Shown one piece after another: positions 30,501-39,005 of a DNA stretch of 64,000 nt. Source of the DNA: a virus. Below the pieces are notes generated by a model. The model was not told the DNA's origin, searched no databases, and worked only from the letters and a program-made list of their open reading frames with translations. Within the stretch, counting starts at the first letter, position 1. Each line of letters starts with the position of its first letter. The stretch lies in IMG/VR virus record IMGVR_UViG_3300006920_000004, positions 1 through 64,000 of that record. One strand, given 5' to 3'. The position numbers and the translations under genes were made by a program.

Positions 30501-32424
30501 GGGAAAAATTGGAGATAACGGAACTGAAATTGTTATTAGGGTTAAAGACCATACTGCAAATCCCGATAGAATAGATGCAGAAATGGATGAAGATTATGGT
30601 GATACTAAATTGTTTATTAATGTAATTCCTTACGAACAAAAAGGTTTTTTTGATAAATACGATAGAGAAGGATTGGTAAATATTTATATTAAAGAAGGCG
30701 ATACAGTTTCTGATATAAAACAAAAAGTAAAAGATGCAATAATAAACTATAAACAAAATGATAAAGAAAACATCACAGGGTTACAAAGTAACCAGCGAGA
30801 AGGGCAAGAACCTAAGCAAACCAAACCTAACGAAAACAGAAGCGCAGAAGAGATTAGCGCAAGTGGAAATGTTCAAACATATGAAGAAAAAGTAGAACCC
30901 CTACTATCTAAAGAAACACCCAAAGCAGAAGTTGGAGATATTTCAAAGGAAGATGAGAATTACAAGCAATCAAGGGAGGTTACAGAAGCGGTAAGCAAAG
31001 AAAATCCTGAGGCAAGTGTATTAATACATCCTAAAGGAGAAGATTTAAGTTTAACAGCAGTATATGTAGGAAAAGAAAAAAGAGGTCAAGGAATAGGCTC
31101 AAAAGTACTTGAAAGCGTAAAAAGGCAAGCAGATAAATTAGGTAAAAAAGTAGTTTTAGATGCTACTAAAGAATTAGACGAGGAAACCGACTTAGAGAGA
31201 TTAGGAAATTTTTATGAAAAGAATGGATTTGTAAAAGTTGGTGAAAATAAGTTTGAATACAATTCAAAAGAAACACTCAAAGAAGAAAGTAAACCTATAA
31301 CCTTACCAACAGAAGATAAAAGTAAAGAGATAGCTTTACAAAAGGAAAGTGAATCAGAAATTATAGATAAGATAAACGCATTTCCAAGCAGTTCCAATAC
31401 TTTTGACCAATCATTAAAAGAATCAATGCTAGAAAACCCTCAAAGAGCAAAATTGGCTTTTGAGTTAAGAGATTTGGCAAGTAAAGTATGGGAAATGGAT
31501 TTAGACCCAACAGGGAAAAATATAAGTTCATTATCAATGTTTTTTTATGGAGATGCCAATAATGCTACTGAATTTTTAGAAGGTCAAATAAAAGACGCTA
31601 ATAGTTCAATAGAGCGAATGAAAGGGCAAATATCAAGGTTAGGTAAATCAAAATCTGACCAAAGTTTAATAAAAAGTTATGAAGAAGACATAGCTAGTAG
31701 AGAAAAAGCTATTAAAAAATACAAACAATATTTAACCCCCTCACCTACCACAGAAAACCTTAAAGGTGAAACCACCGAGAAGCCTACTACCAAAGAAGTT
31801 ACTCCTACTGAAAGTCCAGTTTTTGATGATAAAAACATGACAAAAGAGGGGGGAGAAATACCACAACAAATAATAGACAAAGAAGGCGAAAAAGAATACT
31901 TAGCTATCGTTGGCGATAACGGATATAAATATGCAATATCAATAGGTGAAGGTGTAAATCAAGGGCTATTAGGGAGAAAAGAGGATATAAAAAAGGCAGA
32001 AGCAGAATATAATGATAAAGGATGGTATATATCTTCGCAACTAGGAATTGATAATCTAATGAATGTTTTTGTTAAAAACAAGGAGATTCTAAACTATATA
32101 ATAGATAAAAAATATCATAAGGAATTAGGCATAAAAACAACTGTTCAAGAAACGAGAACAGAAGCAAAAACTGAACAAACCAAAAAAGTAGTTAAAGACC
32201 TAAACACAGCAGAAGTAGAAGCGGTAGCAAAAGTTTTAGCAAGAGAAAATACTAAGCAAGGTAAAACCGAAGCTAAAAATGCTAGAAAAACCGAAGCAAG
32301 TAAATCAATTAAAGAAACACAAAACGCTGAAACAATATTAGCAATAACAAATAACTTAGATATGATTAGAGCCAAATTACTTGAAAGTGGCGACATAAAA
32401 ACTATTGATTGTAAATGGGGCTAA
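27541..32424 (+). CDS. Giant virion-associated polyvalent protein with GNAT domain
   Basis: 1627 aa. N-terminal DEQDFRDNVIKDPKGTFEAL domain; long coiled-coil to about residue 480; hydrophobic Gly/Ala-rich region about 536-610 (PFMLATMPVGIAAGYGTGTL) that could cross a membrane. Residues about 1140-1240 match a GNAT N-acetyltransferase: LTAVYVGKEKRGQGIGSKVL (acetyl-CoA loop R-G-x-G-I/V-G) and LGNFYEKNGFVKVG. The C-terminal 300 residues are coiled-coil and linkers. Inference: injected with the DNA; the GNAT may modify a host target. Confidence 0.6.
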   Translation: MPDKIKEAFTAINDKELFLDEQDFRDNVIKDPKGTFEALNNYGKTKGFFLDYGDFESALDLKKKVPSVPTFSTSLEEVIQPLPNGVKEIAQSPLTSNLKSEIPTYIDPTKPLKTKDVVDVNAEKKPFDSNVIREQRKQRMGTHSSNLMAAIVKEPDLYTKKASTSHYGTQFVPETPNIENISKAIDVYADKIKRTTGEDITTYDKQYLVNSVAEQVKQRKDIAEAASNASLRATNRKELPSYAYTGVTNNKGEVLTKGFFQEANEKIINEQNKEVNNYKINSQNLTNKVALEVAPEVNALKLDVKSKAEMLNQEVATAFNKSFEEKDKALYAQYNQLVQSGQMTPEVANGALKIKREELQKQTQDEVTAAYAPKFDQLNKDVNLKSKDIQSRYNRNYLAKANLLKEATDKRLQEIAQKNMVNMPKGYMEKWGKDFQESLSEINKKNINQAYLEAKNTPMAVRMSKAITAGFGDVLGSIGGAMSFAGLDASAVNDVVIKTAMQNELASGAYYQIKDEESKLKGNKYENFGEKLLDPSWWIDNGVRSVPFMLATMPVGIAAGYGTGTLVKMLGASKRAAAISSAVGGGAVSWLGEATLEAGSAFNDALKQGYSEKDAGEIAARTYENNLSTLPLSVFQMMPVFSKAFNFTKAFAMETVSGGAEEILQGWSQAQANASAQGQDVSIFEYAKTPQALEEGTIGAAMSSGMALFALDNTPNIDKQISALMSSISVGGEQHARAVLDIMNKNKAITDVQYKEANLQLDYIMNGIESVQNFNVDDNVKVGLVGKFAKIGRAKAMLTDDENDLASQAAKEMIAEQEKEIKEILKGTTPLYLVFEKGNPIPTAASKEDFIAILKDPKLREQFTLQAINDDKWQSQVDKVYKTETPTVSEETSPSEVTAITDINQEQTNAEQEITPTTQTTITPSSDISSKVQASGNVEQIDLDFEGKPNKFSDITLEDNNQFDFEYELKKSLGFEGNQSFSGYKGMGKIGDNGTEIVIRVKDHTANPDRIDAEMDEDYGDTKLFINVIPYEQKGFFDKYDREGLVNIYIKEGDTVSDIKQKVKDAIINYKQNDKENITGLQSNQREGQEPKQTKPNENRSAEEISASGNVQTYEEKVEPLLSKETPKAEVGDISKEDENYKQSREVTEAVSKENPEASVLIHPKGEDLSLTAVYVGKEKRGQGIGSKVLESVKRQADKLGKKVVLDATKELDEETDLERLGNFYEKNGFVKVGENKFEYNSKETLKEESKPITLPTEDKSKEIALQKESESEIIDKINAFPSSSNTFDQSLKESMLENPQRAKLAFELRDLASKVWEMDLDPTGKNISSLSMFFYGDANNATEFLEGQIKDANSSIERMKGQISRLGKSKSDQSLIKSYEEDIASREKAIKKYKQYLTPSPTTENLKGETTEKPTTKEVTPTESPVFDDKNMTKEGGEIPQQIIDKEGEKEYLAIVGDNGYKYAISIGEGVNQGLLGRKEDIKKAEAEYNDKGWYISSQLGIDNLMNVFVKNKEILNYIIDKKYHKELGIKTTVQETRTEAKTEQTKKVVKDLNTAEVEAVAKVLARENTKQGKTEAKNARKTEASKSIKETQNAETILAITNNLDMIRAKLLESGDIKTIDCKWG

Positions 32425-32461
32425 ATAACTATACTCGCAAAACTACAACAAACAAAAATAG

Positions 32462-32490
32462 AAAGCTATGCTAATTCAGCGTAGCTTTTT
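32462..32490 (+). terminator. Terminator after the 1627-aa gene
   Basis: AAAGCTATGC / GCGTAGCTTT, 7-nt loop, followed by TTTTT. The end of the T run overlaps the -33 box of the next promoter. Confidence 0.75.
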
Positions 32491-32518
32491 GTTTTTGTTG
32501 CAAAAAATAATACCTTTG
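32488..32518 (+). promoter_or_regulatory. Promoter of the ferritin-like gene
   Basis: TTTG, 19 nt, TACCTTTG, then 5 nt and ATG. The -33 lies in the T tract of the preceding terminator. Confidence 0.7.
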
Positions 32519-32523
32519 TAATT

Positions 32524-33012
32524 ATGAAATACGAAATACCAAAAAAAGCAATGAACATTGTTAATAGCCTAGCTAAACTAGAACTAGGACAAACATCATT
32601 TTATAAACGACTTGCTCAACAAGCAAACAAAAGCGGATTCCTATTAGCAGAAAAATATTTTTTAGCAGAAAGCAAAGAAGAGAGCGAACATTTTGACGGG
32701 TGGTTATCGTATGTAAACGGTAGAGGAAACGACTTCTGTATTCCAAGCGTAGAAGAATATGACATAGAAGCAAAAGACCTAACAGAACTTATAGAACTAA
32801 GCCTAGAAAAAGAAATAGAAGTAAGTATAGCCTACAACGAAGCATACAGCGAACTACTAAGCCTAGACGTACCAACAGCAATAAAAGCAATAGAGTACAT
32901 TACTATTCAAACACTAGCAGTAGCAATATACAAAGATTACGCATCAGCACTAAGCGGATTAGATAAAAGCGGTCAGTTGGTAGCAGAACACTCAATTTTC
33001 GAGGAAAACTAA
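32524..33012 (+). CDS. Ferritin-like four-helix protein
   Basis: 162 aa, all-helical. Helix A has Glu20 (AKLELGQTSFYKRLAQQA). Helix B has E53xxH56 in ESKEESEHFDGWLSYVNGRG, matching the ferritin EExxH-x-x-x-x-x-Y-x-x-x-R-G pattern. Helix C has Glu97/Glu99, and helix D keeps Gln129 (ITIQTLAVAIY) but lacks the following Glu/His ligand. It may thus bind one metal or none. Ferritins are rare in phages; a role in iron or oxidative stress, or a structural role, is conceivable. It has its own promoter. Confidence 0.65.
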   Translation: MKYEIPKKAMNIVNSLAKLELGQTSFYKRLAQQANKSGFLLAEKYFLAESKEESEHFDGWLSYVNGRGNDFCIPSVEEYDIEAKDLTELIELSLEKEIEVSIAYNEAYSELLSLDVPTAIKAIEYITIQTLAVAIYKDYASALSGLDKSGQLVAEHSIFEEN

Positions 33013-33014
33013 AT

Positions 33015-33116
33015 ATGGAAAGCGAATGCTGTGGAGCAGAAGAATGGATAGAAGATACAGGTATTTGCGGTTATTGTCGTGAACACGCTGATTGGATGGA
33101 TACAGAAGAAGAATAA
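33015..33116 (+). CDS. 33-aa Cys/His-rich mini-protein
   Basis: MESECCGAEEWIEDTGICGY, then CREHADWMDTEEE. CC...CxxC...H could hold one zinc. Acidic, 2 nt after the ferritin-like gene. Similar mini zinc fingers occur in phages. Confidence 0.5.
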   Translation: MESECCGAEEWIEDTGICGYCREHADWMDTEEE

Positions 33117-33136
33117 CTAAATACATTACAATTTTA

Positions 33137-33184
33137 AAAATGCCCTCCATGCCTATCAACGATGCACACTTGGAGGGCTTTTTT
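33137..33184 (+). terminator. Terminator after the ferritin-like operon
   Basis: GCCCTCCA (33142-33149) pairs with TGGAGGGC (33171-33178), followed by TTTTTT. Confidence 0.75.
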
Positions 33185-33221
33185 GTGTTCAAATTAAAAT
33201 ATATATTTTAAAACATTTTAC

Positions 33222-33252
33222 TTGCATACATAAATAATATATATTACATTTG
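33222..33252 (+). promoter_or_regulatory. Promoter of the KilA-N gene
   Basis: TTG, 20 nt, TACATTTG; 26-nt leader before the ATG. Confidence 0.65.
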
Positions 33253-33278
33253 TGCAATAATTAAATATATTATTCGAT

Positions 33279-33884
33279 ATGATTACAGAAGTAATAATGA
33301 AAAGAGAATTATTTGGGCAACAAATATCTCAAAAAAGCCAAAGTGAATTTTTTAGTGCAACCGATTTGGTAAGGGCAGGAAATAAATGGCGAATAGCAAA
33401 TGGTTATTCTGATTTTAATTTAAGCCAATATTTAAAAGGGGTAAAAACATTAGAGTTTATAAACGAATTAGAAATAAAATATGGCAAAAGTTTTATTAAT
33501 GGTAGAGGGAGAAATGCGCATACATGGGTACACCCTTTACTTTTTATTGACGTTGCATTATCTTTAAACCCAAAATTGAAAATTGAAGTGTATGAATGGC
33601 TTTTTGATAATCTTATAAAGTACAGAAACGATAGTGGAGATAGCTATAAAGAAATGTCAGCAGCGTTATTTACTAGGGTAAACAATGTTAGAGAATTTCA
33701 GCAGTATATCCAAAAAGTAGCAAGTGAAATAAAGGCTTCTTTAAGTGTAAAAAGTTGGGAAACTGCAAGTGAAAAGCAATTAAAGCAGAGGGATTTAATA
33801 CATAACAGTATAAAACTTCTTTGTAGAGTAATGAAAGACACAGACTCTATTGTTAGAATTGCAATTGAGGAAAATATTAAATAA
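33279..33884 (+). CDS. KilA-N domain DNA-binding protein
   Basis: 201 aa. The N-terminal 110 residues match KilA-N: FFSATDLVRAGNKWRIANGY, then FNLSQYLKGVKTLEFINELE and NGRGRNAHTWVHPLLFIDVA. The C-terminal half is a helical segment. KilA-N proteins bind DNA and are frequent in phages as anti-repressors or regulators. It has an independent promoter between two terminators, so it may be expressed at a separate time or act as a moron-like gene. ATG at 33297 (MKRELF) is an alternative start. Confidence 0.8.
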   Translation: MITEVIMKRELFGQQISQKSQSEFFSATDLVRAGNKWRIANGYSDFNLSQYLKGVKTLEFINELEIKYGKSFINGRGRNAHTWVHPLLFIDVALSLNPKLKIEVYEWLFDNLIKYRNDSGDSYKEMSAALFTRVNNVREFQQYIQKVASEIKASLSVKSWETASEKQLKQRDLIHNSIKLLCRVMKDTDSIVRIAIEENIK

Positions 33885-33890
33885 AATAAT

Positions 33891-34115
33891 ATGACAAACA
33901 AAACATACAAAATAGAAACTATCCAAGACATATTTGATGTTGTAACGGAAGAGAATTGGGAATTACTTTCTGCTGATATATGCCAAGTGCTTTACGATAT
34001 TGCTAAGATAAAAAAAGTAGCAGAAAATCCTAAAGACATTAAGTGGGCAGAGTTCTTATGGACAGACGATGGAATAGTAGGACATAAGATTACTCTTGTG
34101 CCAAAAGAGGATTAA
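33891..34115 (+). CDS. Hypothetical 74-aa protein
   Basis: Acidic, helical then beta (MTNKTYKIETIQDIFDVVTE; FLWTDDGIVGHKITLVPKED). Six nt after the KilA-N gene. Unknown. Confidence 0.6.
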   Translation: MTNKTYKIETIQDIFDVVTEENWELLSADICQVLYDIAKIKKVAENPKDIKWAEFLWTDDGIVGHKITLVPKED

Positions 34116-34147
34116 ATAAACAAGCGGAGAAAACAAACAAAAAGAGT

Positions 34148-34180
34148 AAGCTACCTTAATTTCAAGGTGGCTTTCTTTTT
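34148..34180 (+). terminator. Terminator after the KilA-N operon
   Basis: AAGCTACCTT / AAGGTGGCTT with one wobble pair and a 6-nt loop, then TTCTTTTT. Confidence 0.65.
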
Positions 34181-34195
34181 GTTGTAAAAAAAGAC

Positions 34196-34203
34196 TAAAT
34201 TTG
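34196..34203 (+). promoter_or_regulatory. -7 box before the 1380-aa gene
   Basis: TAAATTTG, 22 nt before the ATG; no clear -33 at 19 nt. Leader has AAATAAACAAACGAA. Confidence 0.45.
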
Positions 34204-34225
34204 TTACTTTAAATAAACAAACGAA

Positions 34226-37200
34226 ATGCCTTGTAACATAACTTTCACTCCTATTGGAAAAACAGAACCTATAACACTAACAGAACCAGAATACATAGTA
34301 TTTCTTGCAACTCCTGATGAGAATGGAATAACTGAATACCAAAAACTAATTGATAGCGGAATAGACTTACCTCCAATAACCCCACCAAAAGCACCTAAGA
34401 AAGAAAACGCACCAAGTGAGGGAGGGAAGAAACTAATGAGAGGTGTAACAAAACAATTCCTAAAAGAAAACCCTAGCTTAGCAGAAATACTTTCAGAAGA
34501 CGCTATTTACTACGACCAAATGCCTAACAAGCTTTCAGAAGCAGAAGCTAGAAAAATAATCGAAGTAACACCTATTGATTACTTAGAAAAAGGAATAAGA
34601 GATTTAAACAACGGAATGAATGGTGCTGTAAGAAACGTATTAGCACAATTAACAATAAAGGAGTACGATAGGATAGGTAGAAGCCAAGATGCAATAGATT
34701 TAAGAGAATGGCTAATAAAAGCTAATACCGATGCAGGTCAATTCACACAAGCATCGTTTGTAATACCAACTTTAAGTGCAGCAACAGAAGTATTTGCTGT
34801 AAGCCAAGCAATAAAAAAGATTAACCAAGAACGTGCTGAAAAAGATGGCAAACCTAAAAAGATTGCTAAAGAATTTAAAAAAGCTAACAAGGAAGCAGCA
34901 AAAGAAGCAGTAGAAAACGTACAAGGTAAATTAGAAAAATTTAGTCAAGCCCCTAATAGAAAATCGCCAACATACGGTTCTAAGAATAAGTTAGTAACAA
35001 AAGAGAATTACGATAAGTTATTAAAAGACTTAAATAAAATGACTTTTGCTGCTGCACTCCCTGTTCAATTAATACCAATAGGAGTTTATCATATAGAAGC
35101 AGGAACAAGAAACTTTGTAGCATTTAGCGAAGCAGTAATAGAAGCAGTAGGAGAAAAAGTTAAACCATATTTAAAAGACCTTTACAATAAAGCGGTAGAA
35201 CAAGTAGATACAGAAATTAATGAAGCTAGGGGCAAAAAATGGAAAGATAAATTAGATGTAGCATTAGCAAAAGCCGATAAAAAAGGAATTGAAAAAGCAA
35301 TAGCTAGCTTACAGAACGTAGCTAAAGAAGAAGGCTTATGGGGTAAGTATAGAGATATGGCTGCTAAAAGATTAAAGAATATTAGCCTAGAACAAGCAAG
35401 TTCAGACATAAGAGAAAACGCAGCATTAGAAGACTTTACTAACGGGCTTGTAAGAAATATGCAAGCAAAGATTATAGAAGCGTTACCTGCAAGCGAAAGA
35501 ACAAGCAAACCACTAAGAAGTTCAATTGAAGTTATTGGCGATGCTTATAAAAACTTAGATAAATATGCTGACGTATGGGAGAAAACTAAAGCGGAGTTTC
35601 AAGAAAAATATAAAGATAACGAACAAGCATTAGAAGCTATTGACGCTTACTTTGGAGATATATTAGCAACACCATTTAGCCAAAAAGAAATTACTAAAGC
35701 GGTAATAAAAGGACTTAAAGAAGAAGGCGAAACTATTGCAAAAATAGCACAACAACACTATACTGTTTACGATGCAACCAAAAGAACCTTAATAGAAAAG
35801 TTAGTAAAAGAAGCAGGTTTGACAGAAGCACAAGCAAAAGAAATAGGCGAAGCTATAAGTAAAGAATTTGATAGATTAGCACTAGAGAAAAAACAACAAA
35901 TACTAGCAACTATTTTTAGCAAAAAGGAACGTGGTAAAAATCAAGTAAAGAATTTAGAAACAGAGTTAATCAGATTAACAAACTTAGGTGCATTTACTGA
36001 CGATGCTTTAGTGAAAGCTTATGCTGAAAAAATGGGGTGGGCAACATTAACTCCCGAAAATATAAAAGAAATTGAACGATTAGCAAGCATAGTAGAAAGA
36101 ACTGCCGATGGATTAAAGAAAGCAAGTGCTATTGAAGATTTATTAGGATACCAAGCCAAACTTAAAGGAGTATCACTTATTGACGTAATGTTTTCTATAT
36201 GGTACGCAAATTTACTAAGTGGGTATAATACACAGATAGTAAACGCTGCATCGGGATTGTATAATACCCTTTCGGTGTTTGGTGTAGCAGCATTAAGAAG
36301 ACCTAAATCAGTTCCGTTCCTTGTAAATGGTTGGCTGAATGGTATAAAACAAGGTTTTTTTGAAGCCAAAAGCACACTAACAACGGGTTATAGTCCATTA
36401 AGAGGTAGGGTAGAAGTTCCTTCAACATTAGAACTATATCCATTTAAAGGTGGTGATTTTAACCCTGCTAATTATTTAAAATATGTAAGAAGAGTAATGG
36501 CAGCTACCGATGTACTTATAGCAGGTGGACTTAAAGAGATGAGAGCCTATCAATGGGCAAGAATGATGGCGGCAAACGATGGAAAGCTAGAGCCAAACGT
36601 AAACACAAGACAAAGAGCCTTAGAATATTTAAACAAAGATAACGATTCTGTAAATCACGCTAAAGAAACAGCAGCACTTGAATTACAAAAAGAAATAGAA
36701 GATATAAATAACGAGCCTATTAGTCAAAAAGAAAAAGATGCTAAAATAAAAAAAGCAAAGAATGATGAACAAAGACGTGTATTTGAATTAGTTGAAATGG
36801 CTAGAGGTACTGAAATAATAGAAGAAAGTGCCAATTTTGCAGCAAGGTCAACTTTCAATTATAAAACAGAAGGTGCTTTAGGTGGATTAGTAACAAGCAT
36901 TAATAATTTTATAGAGAAAAACAATAGAACAAAACTACTAAAATTTGTAGTTCCTTTTACGACAATTGTAGCAAACGTGGCTAACGAAGCGTTAAACTAT
37001 ACACCTGTTGGATATATAAGAGGAATGGGCAATGGTTCTATTTTAAATATGCCTAGAAAAGATTTTGAGGATATGTCAGAAACAAGACAAGCAGAATTTA
37101 AGGCAGAACTTAAAACAAAAGCATTAATGGGTCTTGCACTAACAACAGCAGTAGCAATGTTAGCAACACTTAAAGGAGATGACGATGACGAGCCGATACT

Positions 37201-38368
37201 AGAAATAACCGCAAACGGAACAGGCGATTATCAGAAAAACGAATTATTAAAAAAAGACGAAGGTTGGCAGCCTTATTCATACCGAGTATGGAATCCTTCA
37301 ACTAAAAAATATGGCGCATGGATTTCATATAGATACACTCCTTTAATAGTAATGTTTTCCCTTATTGGTAATTTAAAAGATTACGAAGCATATAGGAGAG
37401 AAAAACTAACAGATTCGGATTTTACTAAATTTGGAGTAGCAATGACTGCTTCAATGAGAGTATTTTTTGATGCTACATTTTTAGCTTCTTTAAATACATT
37501 TTTAGGTAGTTTATTTAGTGGTGCTACTGTTTCGGAAGATGCAGCAACTAATCTATATAAATCATTAGTAAAAACAGTTAAATCAGCAGTTGTACCTGCC
37601 TTATATACTCAAACAGCAAAAGAAATAGAAGCAGCTTTTAAAATTCCCGTAAAAGAAACAAGATTAAATCCTTTAGGAATGGTTGTGGAAGATATGCCTT
37701 ATTTAAGAAATTACTTTGAGAATAAAATAGATGCGATAGGTAACGAGGTAATTCCTGATACAGATGTATTAGTTTCAGCAGGAGAGGGAAATAAAATAGT
37801 AAAATTACTTGCAGAAAAGAAATCGTTAATAAAACCGCCAGATATAAGAAAAGAAGTTTACTATAACATAAAAGAACAAAAGGATATGGTTATGGATGGT
37901 AAACAATTTAATTTATACGCTCAAACAAGAGGAGGGTTAATATCTAAATTCCTTAACGAAAACTATGAAGAAATAAAAGATTTAGAATTAGGCGAAGCGC
38001 AAAAGTTTATTTCAAATGGTATAACAGAATCTACTAAAATAGCCAAAGATAGAATACAATATAGCGAAAAAGATTATCAAGCAATTGTAGCAGAGAAAGA
38101 ACAAGCGTTTAAGGATAAAATAGAAAATAAAGAAAAGGCAGAAAAAGCGCAAGAGAAATTAGACAGACTAAACAATGTAACAGAAGAAGAAAAAGATTTA
38201 AGAAAAAAAGTTAAGTCAATGTCATTTGAAGATGCTAAACTTAAAATATTAAAACCACTTTTACTTGAATCGAATAGCCCTAGCACTCTTATACAAAGAA
38301 TGAGAAAAGCTAACATTATAACAACATACGAACAAGAACAAGATTTAAGAAAACAATTAAAAAAATAA
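34226..38368 (+). CDS. Giant virion-associated protein, 1380 aa (possible polyvalent protein)
   Basis: Long Ala/Lys/Glu-rich helices fill most of the chain. A segment near residues 650-780 (DVMFSIWYANLLSGYNTQIV; then NYLKYVRRVMAATDVLIAGG) and ARGTEIIEESANFAARSTFN to about 1040, with hydrophobic MGLALTTAVAMLATL, resembles regions I associate with large polyvalent proteins (LPD38-like). The C-terminus is a coiled coil. Inference: packed in the head and ejected, together with the proteins at 25-32 kb. No active site is recognised. Confidence 0.5.
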   Translation: MPCNITFTPIGKTEPITLTEPEYIVFLATPDENGITEYQKLIDSGIDLPPITPPKAPKKENAPSEGGKKLMRGVTKQFLKENPSLAEILSEDAIYYDQMPNKLSEAEARKIIEVTPIDYLEKGIRDLNNGMNGAVRNVLAQLTIKEYDRIGRSQDAIDLREWLIKANTDAGQFTQASFVIPTLSAATEVFAVSQAIKKINQERAEKDGKPKKIAKEFKKANKEAAKEAVENVQGKLEKFSQAPNRKSPTYGSKNKLVTKENYDKLLKDLNKMTFAAALPVQLIPIGVYHIEAGTRNFVAFSEAVIEAVGEKVKPYLKDLYNKAVEQVDTEINEARGKKWKDKLDVALAKADKKGIEKAIASLQNVAKEEGLWGKYRDMAAKRLKNISLEQASSDIRENAALEDFTNGLVRNMQAKIIEALPASERTSKPLRSSIEVIGDAYKNLDKYADVWEKTKAEFQEKYKDNEQALEAIDAYFGDILATPFSQKEITKAVIKGLKEEGETIAKIAQQHYTVYDATKRTLIEKLVKEAGLTEAQAKEIGEAISKEFDRLALEKKQQILATIFSKKERGKNQVKNLETELIRLTNLGAFTDDALVKAYAEKMGWATLTPENIKEIERLASIVERTADGLKKASAIEDLLGYQAKLKGVSLIDVMFSIWYANLLSGYNTQIVNAASGLYNTLSVFGVAALRRPKSVPFLVNGWLNGIKQGFFEAKSTLTTGYSPLRGRVEVPSTLELYPFKGGDFNPANYLKYVRRVMAATDVLIAGGLKEMRAYQWARMMAANDGKLEPNVNTRQRALEYLNKDNDSVNHAKETAALELQKEIEDINNEPISQKEKDAKIKKAKNDEQRRVFELVEMARGTEIIEESANFAARSTFNYKTEGALGGLVTSINNFIEKNNRTKLLKFVVPFTTIVANVANEALNYTPVGYIRGMGNGSILNMPRKDFEDMSETRQAEFKAELKTKALMGLALTTAVAMLATLKGDDDDEPILEITANGTGDYQKNELLKKDEGWQPYSYRVWNPSTKKYGAWISYRYTPLIVMFSLIGNLKDYEAYRREKLTDSDFTKFGVAMTASMRVFFDATFLASLNTFLGSLFSGATVSEDAATNLYKSLVKTVKSAVVPALYTQTAKEIEAAFKIPVKETRLNPLGMVVEDMPYLRNYFENKIDAIGNEVIPDTDVLVSAGEGNKIVKLLAEKKSLIKPPDIRKEVYYNIKEQKDMVMDGKQFNLYAQTRGGLISKFLNENYEEIKDLELGEAQKFISNGITESTKIAKDRIQYSEKDYQAIVAEKEQAFKDKIENKEKAEKAQEKLDRLNNVTEEEKDLRKKVKSMSFEDAKLKILKPLLLESNSPSTLIQRMRKANIITTYEQEQDLRKQLKK

Positions 38369-38369
38369 C

Positions 38370-38377
38370 TATCTTTG
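38370..38377 (+). promoter_or_regulatory. Leaderless-type -7 box
   Basis: TATCTTTG, 4 nt (TAAC), ATG at 38382, directly after the stop of the 1380-aa gene. The next promoter of this kind, at 40134, has the same TAACATG end. Confidence 0.55.
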
Positions 38378-38381
38378 TAAC

Positions 38382-39005
38382 ATGACAGGAGCAGAAATAT
38401 ACGGAATACTAGGAGCATTATATGACTTTCCTATGAACGGGATAATACCAAAGGCTAAGGTAAATCAACAATTAGTAATGATACAAGCAGAATACTTTAA
38501 ACCTATGTTTAAATTATTTGGCGAAAACGGTGAAATAAATGGTGAATTAGAACCGCTAATGAAAACATTTTCTGTGGCAACACCTACTAATAACATTGTG
38601 TCTAAAACAGTAAATACAGTAGATTACCTTACATTAATAAGTATAGATGCAACCTTTGTAGTAAACGGGAATACCTACACAAATACTGCTGCACCATTAC
38701 CTCCTAACTCAATGACTAACAGTTTCAGCAATGGAACGTTTTTGTACCCTAAATATTACATAATAAATGATAATATAACAATATACCCTAAAAACGTACA
38801 ATGCACATTAGCAGAGGGTAATTATTTTAGAACACCATTTACAATAGATGTAACAAATAGCGGTACACAAATACTTTATAACATTAACACCGTAACAGGA
38901 ATAGTAAGACAATTACTTTCAAGTTATGGATTAAGTTTATCAGACCCTCGTTACCAACAATGGGAACGTGAAATTATGCAAACAAATAACACAGTAATTA
39001 AATAA
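38382..39005 (+). CDS. Probable tail/neck structural protein, 207 aa
   Basis: MTGAEIYGILGALYDFPMNG at the start, then beta-rich, Asn/Thr-rich text (TNSFSNGTFLYPKYYIINDN). The C-terminal SLSDPRYQQWEREIMQTNNT is helical. Overlaps the next gene by one base. Assigned to virion by composition and place. Confidence 0.5.
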   Translation: MTGAEIYGILGALYDFPMNGIIPKAKVNQQLVMIQAEYFKPMFKLFGENGEINGELEPLMKTFSVATPTNNIVSKTVNTVDYLTLISIDATFVVNGNTYTNTAAPLPPNSMTNSFSNGTFLYPKYYIINDNITIYPKNVQCTLAEGNYFRTPFTIDVTNSGTQILYNINTVTGIVRQLLSSYGLSLSDPRYQQWEREIMQTNNTVIK

